Source: JBOHSA01 sp050732995
Lineage (GTDB): Bacteria > Gemmatimonadota > Gemmatimonadetes > Gemmatimonadales > GWC2-71-9
Assembly: GCA_050732995.1 (NCBI GenBank)
Contig: JBOHSA010000167.1
Span: 1-44,770 of the forward strand
Direction of reading: 5' to 3'
Length of the DNA: 44,770 nucleotides
Shown here: positions 40,584 to 44,770 of the stretch, one piece after another
Layout of the letters: each line of letters opens with the position of its first letter
Numbering within the stretch: the first letter of the stretch is position 1
The notes under the pieces: generated by a model
Told to the model about the DNA's origin: nothing
Databases searched by the model: none
Seen by the model: only the letters and a program-made list of their open reading frames with translations
Made by a program: the position numbers and the translations under genes

Positions 40584-40598
40584 GTTGCATTCTGCAAC
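40584..40598. promoter_or_regulatory. Possible operator (GTTGCA-3-TGCAAC)
   Basis: A perfect 6-base inverted repeat around a 3-base centre, ~145 bases upstream of DUF5916 on its promoter side. A half-like GTTGCATGGA lies ~35 bases nearer the gene. The pattern fits a transcription-factor site. Confidence 0.3.
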
Positions 40599-40734
40599 GG
40601 GGAGACCATGCTCACTACCGCGGAGAATCGCGTGCGCCAAGTCACTCGCTTCAGGCTGTGCACGCTCTTGTTCCTGGCCGGCGGCCCGCCTCCTCCTGCG
40701 CGCCGCTACGCGGGCCTCTCCCAAGCGCGCGGGC

Positions 40735-41571
40735 TCAGAGTCGCCTGATCACTCCCCGAATGAGATCGCCCAGCCGACCGGCGACCTGCCTGCCCACCTC
40801 CAGCACCTCGCGGTGGTCGAGCTTCTCCTCCGACAGCCCGGCCGCGAGGTTCGTGATGATCGAAAGCCCTAGGCACTTGACCCCGCGGGCTCGGGCCACG
40901 ATGACTTCGGGGACCGTGGACATGCCGACGGCGTCCGCGCCCAGCTGCTGCAGCATCCGCACCTCCGCGGGCGTTTCGTAGGAGGGACCGAGGAGGGCGC
41001 AATAGACGCCTTCCTCCAGCGGGATCCCGGCCTCGTGGGCCACGGCGCGCGCCGTCGCCCGCAGCGTCGCGTCGTAGGGATCGCTCATGTCGGGGAAGCG
41101 CTCCTCTCCCGGCACCACCGGCCCCGTGAGCGGGTTCTGCCACGTGAGATTGATGTGATCGGCGATGAGCATGAGCGTGCCCGGACGGAAGGTCAGTCGG
41201 ACGCCGCCCGCGGCGTTGGTGAGGATGAGGGTGCGGACTCCGAGCTCCGCGAAGACGCGCACCGGCAGCGCGGTAACGGCCGCCGGATGTCCTTCGTATA
41301 GGTGAAAGCGCCCGCTCTGCACGATCACGGGTACGCCCTCGAGCCGCCCGGCGGCGAGCTCTCCCTTGTGCCCCGCGACGCCCGGCTGCGGGAAGCCCGG
41401 GATCTCGGCGTAGGGGATGCGCACGGCGTCCTGCACCTCATCGGCCAGGAACCCGAGCCCCGAGCCGAGCACGATGGCGACGCGGGGGTGGACCGGGCCG
41501 AGTCGCTGGGAGATGAGTTCGGTCGCGGCGCGAATCGTACTGCTCCCCGCTCCCTGCTCCGCACCGCTCAA
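40735..41571 (-). CDS. punA: Purine nucleoside phosphorylase
   Basis: 278 residues from a TTG at 41571 that overlaps the transporter stop (TTGA). It is of the trimeric class that splits inosine and guanosine with phosphate. Motifs: IVLGSGLG near residue 37, GHKGELAAGRLEG, QSGRFHLYEGH, LTNAAGGVR, ADHINLTWQNPLTGP, LLGPSYETPAEVRML, VGMSTVPEVIVARARG with the purine-binding region, and ITNLAAGLSEEKLDH. It is the last gene of the purine operon. Upstream in-frame starts to 41925 were rejected because they run through the transporter. Confidence 0.93.
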   Translation of the reverse strand: MSGAEQGAGSSTIRAATELISQRLGPVHPRVAIVLGSGLGFLADEVQDAVRIPYAEIPGFPQPGVAGHKGELAAGRLEGVPVIVQSGRFHLYEGHPAAVTALPVRVFAELGVRTLILTNAAGGVRLTFRPGTLMLIADHINLTWQNPLTGPVVPGEERFPDMSDPYDATLRATARAVAHEAGIPLEEGVYCALLGPSYETPAEVRMLQQLGADAVGMSTVPEVIVARARGVKCLGLSIITNLAAGLSEEKLDHREVLEVGRQVAGRLGDLIRGVIRRL

Positions 41572-42926
41572 ATCAGCATCCCCGCGATGGCGGCGCTCAT
41601 GAACGCCGCGAGGTTCCCGGCGATCATCGCCCGCAAGCCCAGCCGGGAGATGTCTCCCCGCCGGTGCGGAGCGAGCCCGCCGATGCCTCCGATTTGGATC
41701 GCAATGGAGGAGAAGTTCGCGAACCCCAGCAGGCAGTAGGTCAGCATGATGGCCGCCTTGGGGCTGATCGTGAGCCCGGCGCCCATCTGCTGCGCGAAGC
41801 TCGAATACGCCACGAACTCGTTGAGCACCGTCTTGACCCCAATGAAGGCGCCGACGGTGTCGGCGTCGGCGGGCGGGACGCCCATCAGGACGGCCACGGG
41901 CCACAGGAGCTTGCCGAGAATCCACTGCAGCGTGATCTCGGGGTGGTGGAACAGGCCGCCAACCCAGCTCACGCCGAAGTTCAGCAGCGCCACGAGGGCG
42001 ACGAAGGCCATGAGCATCGCGGCGACGTTGATGGCGAGCTGCACGCCCGTGGCGGCCCCGGAGGCCGCGGCGTCGATCACGTTCGCTTCCTGCTTCTCGA
42101 CCGCGACGTGCAGCGTGTCGCGCGTCTCCGGGACGCCGGTTTCGGGGAGGATCATCTTGGATAGGATCAGGCCGGCCGGGGCGTTCATCACGCTGGCCGT
42201 GAGGAGGTGGCCGGCGATGTCGGGGAAGTAGCCCTTGAGCATGCCCACGTACGCCGCCATCACGCCGCCCGCGACGGTGGCGAAGCCGCCGACCATGACG
42301 GTGTTGAGCTCCGAATTGGTGAACCGCCCCACGAACGGCTTGATCAAGAGCGGCGCTTCCGTCTGGCCAAGGAAGATGTTACCCGCGGCCGAGAGGGTCT
42401 CGGCCCCGGAGGTCTTGAGCGACTTCTGCATCACCCAGGCGATGCCCTTCACGATCCACTGCATGACGCCGAGGTAATAGAGCACGGTCATGAGGGAGGA
42501 GAAGAAGATGATGGTGGGGAGGACATTGAAGGCGAAGTAGGCCCCGGTGAGCGCGACCCCCGAGGCGCCGCCGCCGAGCGGGACCTCGCTCTGCACCAGG
42601 TTGCCGAACACGAACCGCGCCCCCTGCTCCTGGAACGAGAGCAGCCGGGTCACGAGCTCGTTGGCGAAGCTGAAGAGCGCGCGGCCGGCGCCGGTCTTGA
42701 GGACGAGGACGCCGAATACGATTTGCAGTGCCACGCCGGCGCCCACCATGCGCCACTTGATCTGCTTGCGGTCGTACGACAGCGCGTAGGCGATCCCCAG
42801 CATCGTCGCGATCCCCACGAGCCCCATCAGCCGCTCGAGCGGCGGGGTGTCGAGCCCCTGCCGGGCCTGGCCCAGTCGCTCCGCTGCCGTCTGAGCCACC
42901 TGCACCACCCACCATCCCGTCGTCAC
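41568..42926 (-). CDS. nupC: Concentrative nucleoside transporter (CNT family)
   Basis: 452 residues, about ten membrane segments. It imports nucleosides with H+ or Na+. Family motifs: the gate region LGQTEAPLLIKPFVGRFTNSELNTVMVGGFATVAGG, ASVMNAPAGLILSKM, and the C-terminal LGVP-type stretch LLWPVAVLMGVPPADADTVGAFIG then VLNEFVAYSSFAQQMG. The GTG at 42926 was chosen because it overlaps the deaminase stop (GTGA) and has GGAGG 7 bases upstream; a longer frame to 43001 is less likely. It sits between deaminase and phosphorylase, which fits nucleoside import for salvage. Confidence 0.94.
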   Translation of the reverse strand: MTTGWWVVQVAQTAAERLGQARQGLDTPPLERLMGLVGIATMLGIAYALSYDRKQIKWRMVGAGVALQIVFGVLVLKTGAGRALFSFANELVTRLLSFQEQGARFVFGNLVQSEVPLGGGASGVALTGAYFAFNVLPTIIFFSSLMTVLYYLGVMQWIVKGIAWVMQKSLKTSGAETLSAAGNIFLGQTEAPLLIKPFVGRFTNSELNTVMVGGFATVAGGVMAAYVGMLKGYFPDIAGHLLTASVMNAPAGLILSKMILPETGVPETRDTLHVAVEKQEANVIDAAASGAATGVQLAINVAAMLMAFVALVALLNFGVSWVGGLFHHPEITLQWILGKLLWPVAVLMGVPPADADTVGAFIGVKTVLNEFVAYSSFAQQMGAGLTISPKAAIMLTYCLLGFANFSSIAIQIGGIGGLAPHRRGDISRLGLRAMIAGNLAAFMSAAIAGMLI

Positions 42927-44158
42927 AGGGCCTCCAGTTCGTTTTGGACTCGGGCGACGAGCGCCACCTTCTCGAAGTCCGGCAGAAACGCGCTCTCGCA
43001 TGCGTTCAGCACCACGCGCGCGAGCTCCTCCTTGCCCAGCCCCAACGCGGTGTGCGCGAGGTGATACTCGTCGGTCAGCGTGATCCCGTCGGTGATCCGC
43101 CCGTCGGTATTCAGGGTCACGACCACCCCGCGGTCGAGATAGCGCTTGAACGGATGTTCAGCCACCGACGCGACGGCGTGCGTGTGCACGTTGCTCGTCA
43201 GGCACATCTCGAGCGGGATCTTCTTTTCGGCCACGAACTCGAGCAACGCCGGATCCTCGCCCAGCCGGGTGCCGTGGCCGATGCGCGCGGCGCCGCAGCG
43301 GTGCAGCGCCTGGTGGATGGACTGCGGGCCGTCGCCCTCGCCCGCATGGCACGTGCGGGCGAGCCCGTGGGCCGCCGCGTAGGCGAACGCCGCCGCGTGG
43401 TCCTGCGCCGGGTGCCCCCGCTCCGCCCCGGCGAGATCGAAGGCGACCACGCCCGCTCCGCGGTAGTCGACGGCGACCTGCGCCAGCTCGAGCGAGTCCG
43501 CCGACGGCAGGGTGCGGATCGCGCACACGATGACCCCGACTTTGGTTCCCGTCTCGGCCTCGGCGCGCTTCACGCCGCGCAACGGCGCCTCGATCGCCTG
43601 CGCCAGGGACAACGCCGGTCGGTGCAACAGCGGCGAGTACCGCACCTCGGCGTAGCGCACGTTCTCCGCTGCGGCGTCGAGCACGAACTCGTAGGCGATC
43701 CGCTCCAGCGCCTCCGCCGATTGCAGCACGGGGAGGATGATCTCGAACTTCCCGAGGTACTCCTCGAGGCTCTTCCCGTCGCGGACGTGGAGCGCCTTGG
43801 CGACACCCTCCGGCGTATCCGCCGGCAGGGAGATGCCGCGCTGCCGCGCCAGCTCGAGCAGCGTCGCGGGCCGCGGGGCGCCGTCGAGATGCACGTGCAG
43901 CTCGGCCTTCGGCCAGCGGCGCAGCTGCTCCTTGGTGAGCCGCGGAGGACCGCGGCGGGCGGTCACGACCACGCGCAGCACGGCGCCCCCTTCCCCGACG
44001 GCGTCCCCCGCGTCGATCGTCCGGCCCACGCCGTCGGTGACGTAGGCGGTCCCCGCGCCGACCAGGGCGGCGAGCTCGCGGTCCAACGCCTCCACGGCGT
44101 CCCGAACCGTCGCGCCGCGTGCCACGTCGACCGGCCGCTCGTTGACGAACACCCGCAC
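42923..44158 (-). CDS. add: Adenosine deaminase with N-terminal ThiS-like domain
   Basis: 411 residues from a GTG directly after the upstream stop. Residues 1-68 (RVFVNERPVDVARGATVRDAVEAL...VLRVVVTARRG) look like a ThiS/MoaD beta-grasp domain without the terminal Gly-Gly. Residues ~72-405 are a complete adenosine deaminase: AELHVHLDG (His88, His90), YSPLLHRP, TCHAGEGDGPQSIH (catalytic Glu), ARIGHGTRL, LTSNVHTHAV and TLNTDGRITDG. It converts adenosine to inosine. The extra domain is unusual; most bacterial Add proteins are ~330 residues. It could bind a partner protein or regulate the enzyme. Confidence 0.92.
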   Translation of the reverse strand: MRVFVNERPVDVARGATVRDAVEALDRELAALVGAGTAYVTDGVGRTIDAGDAVGEGGAVLRVVVTARRGPPRLTKEQLRRWPKAELHVHLDGAPRPATLLELARQRGISLPADTPEGVAKALHVRDGKSLEEYLGKFEIILPVLQSAEALERIAYEFVLDAAAENVRYAEVRYSPLLHRPALSLAQAIEAPLRGVKRAEAETGTKVGVIVCAIRTLPSADSLELAQVAVDYRGAGVVAFDLAGAERGHPAQDHAAAFAYAAAHGLARTCHAGEGDGPQSIHQALHRCGAARIGHGTRLGEDPALLEFVAEKKIPLEMCLTSNVHTHAVASVAEHPFKRYLDRGVVVTLNTDGRITDGITLTDEYHLAHTALGLGKEELARVVLNACESAFLPDFEKVALVARVQNELEAL

Positions 44159-44770
44159 TCAGCCGCCCTCCCGATGCACGCGCGGCGCGGCCGGCGCGTC
44201 GACCGGCGCGCGCAGCACCCGCAGGTACTGGATCAGGGCGTCGAGGTCCACGATCTCCAGGTCCACGGCGGGCACCCCGACCAGCATGGCGAACCCGGAG
44301 CCGCCCGTCGCCATGAAATCGCTGACCGCCAGCGTGTAGGTCCGGCCGCGCTCGACCGCCTGTCCGGTCGCGAGCCGGGTGCGGGTGACGCGACGCCCGG
44401 CCGGGCGGCCGGGGTCATACCACAGCTCGACGCCGGCGACGTGCGCGCTCGGGCCTCCGTCCCCCTCCCCAGCCACGACCTGCTCCAGCGCCCCCAAGAG
44501 CACGTCCCCCGTCACCGTGAGCCGCTGCAACCGGTTTTGGAACGGCTGCACCTGGTATAGGTCGCCGTAGGTGACGATGCCGGCGGGCAGGTCGGCCCGG
44601 ATGCCGCCGTTGTTCATGATCGCCACGTCCGCCTTGGCGATGGTGCGCTGCGCGTCGGCGATGAGCCGTCCCAGGGCGTACTCACCGCCTTCGCGGCGCA
44701 AGGCGAACTTGAGCGGCACGATCTGGCGCGCGGCGACCGTGTCCACCTCGCGCTGCGCGCGGGTCAGGAG
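44159..44770 (-). CDS. 5'-nucleotidase (UshA family), C-terminal domain; 5' end cut by window edge
   Basis: The frame is open to the right edge (203 residues visible, reading LLTRAQREVDTV at the edge). It is the substrate-binding C-terminal domain of UshA-type 5'-nucleotidases: ADVAIMNNGGIRADLPAGIVTYGDLYQVQPF, NRLQRLTVTGDVLLGALEQVV, and YTLAVSDFMATGGSGFAML. The metallophosphatase domain lies outside the window. The family is usually periplasmic and turns nucleotides to nucleosides. As first gene of the salvage operon it would feed the transporter and deaminase. The internal Met at 44746 is not the start. Confidence 0.92.
   Translation of the reverse strand, partial: LLTRAQREVDTVAARQIVPLKFALRREGGEYALGRLIADAQRTIAKADVAIMNNGGIRADLPAGIVTYGDLYQVQPFQNRLQRLTVTGDVLLGALEQVVAGEGDGGPSAHVAGVELWYDPGRPAGRRVTRTRLATGQAVERGRTYTLAVSDFMATGGSGFAMLVGVPAVDLEIVDLDALIQYLRVLRAPVDAPAAPRVHREGG

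Larger units (their letters stand above)
40442..40734. other. Intergenic region between DUF5916 and pnp
   Basis: 293 bases. It contains a short-repeat array (40452-40516) next to the DUF5916 start and a GTTGCA/TGCAAC palindrome (40584-40598). ORFs here, such as one ending at 40748, have no recognisable product and run antisense into pnp. No tRNA or gene is seen. Confidence 0.4.

Noticed and set aside
40620..40748. Small ORF antisense to the end of pnp
   Set aside because: No ribosome-binding site, Arg/Pro-rich, and it overlaps a conserved gene end.

Overview
The window is a very GC-rich (roughly 70 % by eye), gene-dense stretch of a Gram-negative bacterial chromosome. Outer-membrane proteins (an Oar-like TonB-dependent receptor and a DUF5916 barrel), LysM/SLT lytic transglycosylases, a prepilin peptidase, many GTG/TTG starts in 4-base overlaps, and TAnnTTT(G/C) boxes just upstream of poorly ribosome-binding starts together suggest a Gemmatimonadota-like lineage. 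That placement is inferred from gene content; no search was run.

Layout. 1-4974: a partial two-FHA protein and a YbhN-type membrane protein (minus), then uvrA and tRNA-Asn (plus). 5012-16431: an eight-gene block of histidine kinases and response regulators, many in stop/start overlap. 16602-18818: holB-moaC and a small lytic transglycosylase. 18935-21360 (minus): an MltD-like LysM transglycosylase behind three small overlapping genes of unknown function. 21522-23630: a second, decayed signalling block with a kinase that lost its sensor, a PAS protein, and a response regulator that lost its middle. 23645-28119: branched-chain aminotransferase, tRNA-Lys, a small exported protein, and the TonB-dependent receptor. 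28231-30666 (minus): the usual ffh-rpsP-rimM-trmD-rplS-rnhB translation operon, but ffh is only its two ends and rimM only its N-terminal domain. 30729-37714: DUF445 protein, metalloprotease-like lipoprotein, one-ATPase-domain Clp protein, prepilin peptidase, SpoU methyltransferase, thiD and a DUF2071 protein. 37793-40441: DUF5916 outer-membrane protein. 40735-44770 (minus): a tightly coupled purine salvage operon (5'-nucleotidase, adenosine deaminase with an N-terminal ThiS-like domain, CNT nucleoside transporter, purine nucleoside phosphorylase).

How the genes work together. The signalling block contains three complete sensor kinases (two hybrid), a sensor kinase of the NarX/DegS type paired with a NarL-type regulator (the only DNA-binding output seen), and several receiver-only proteins, so a phosphorelay network is likely. 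Two proteins, one in each signalling block, end in the same four-cysteine tail. The salvage operon would take nucleotides to nucleosides, import them, deaminate adenosine and phosphorolyse inosine/guanosine.

The most unusual signals are: (1) a recurring repeat architecture in which about four copies of a 7-14 base unit are followed, after a short spacer, by two to four inverted copies; the unit differs at each site but the architecture is shared, and two arrays lie in frame inside uvrA and the clp-like gene; (2) at least four internally deleted or truncated genes within 9 kb, including essential ffh, which is either real decay or an assembly fault; (3) a TAnnTTT(G/C) box placed 4-8 bases before several ATG starts and both tRNA genes, suggesting leaderless transcripts; (4) the four-cysteine signalling tail and the ThiS-adenosine deaminase fusion.
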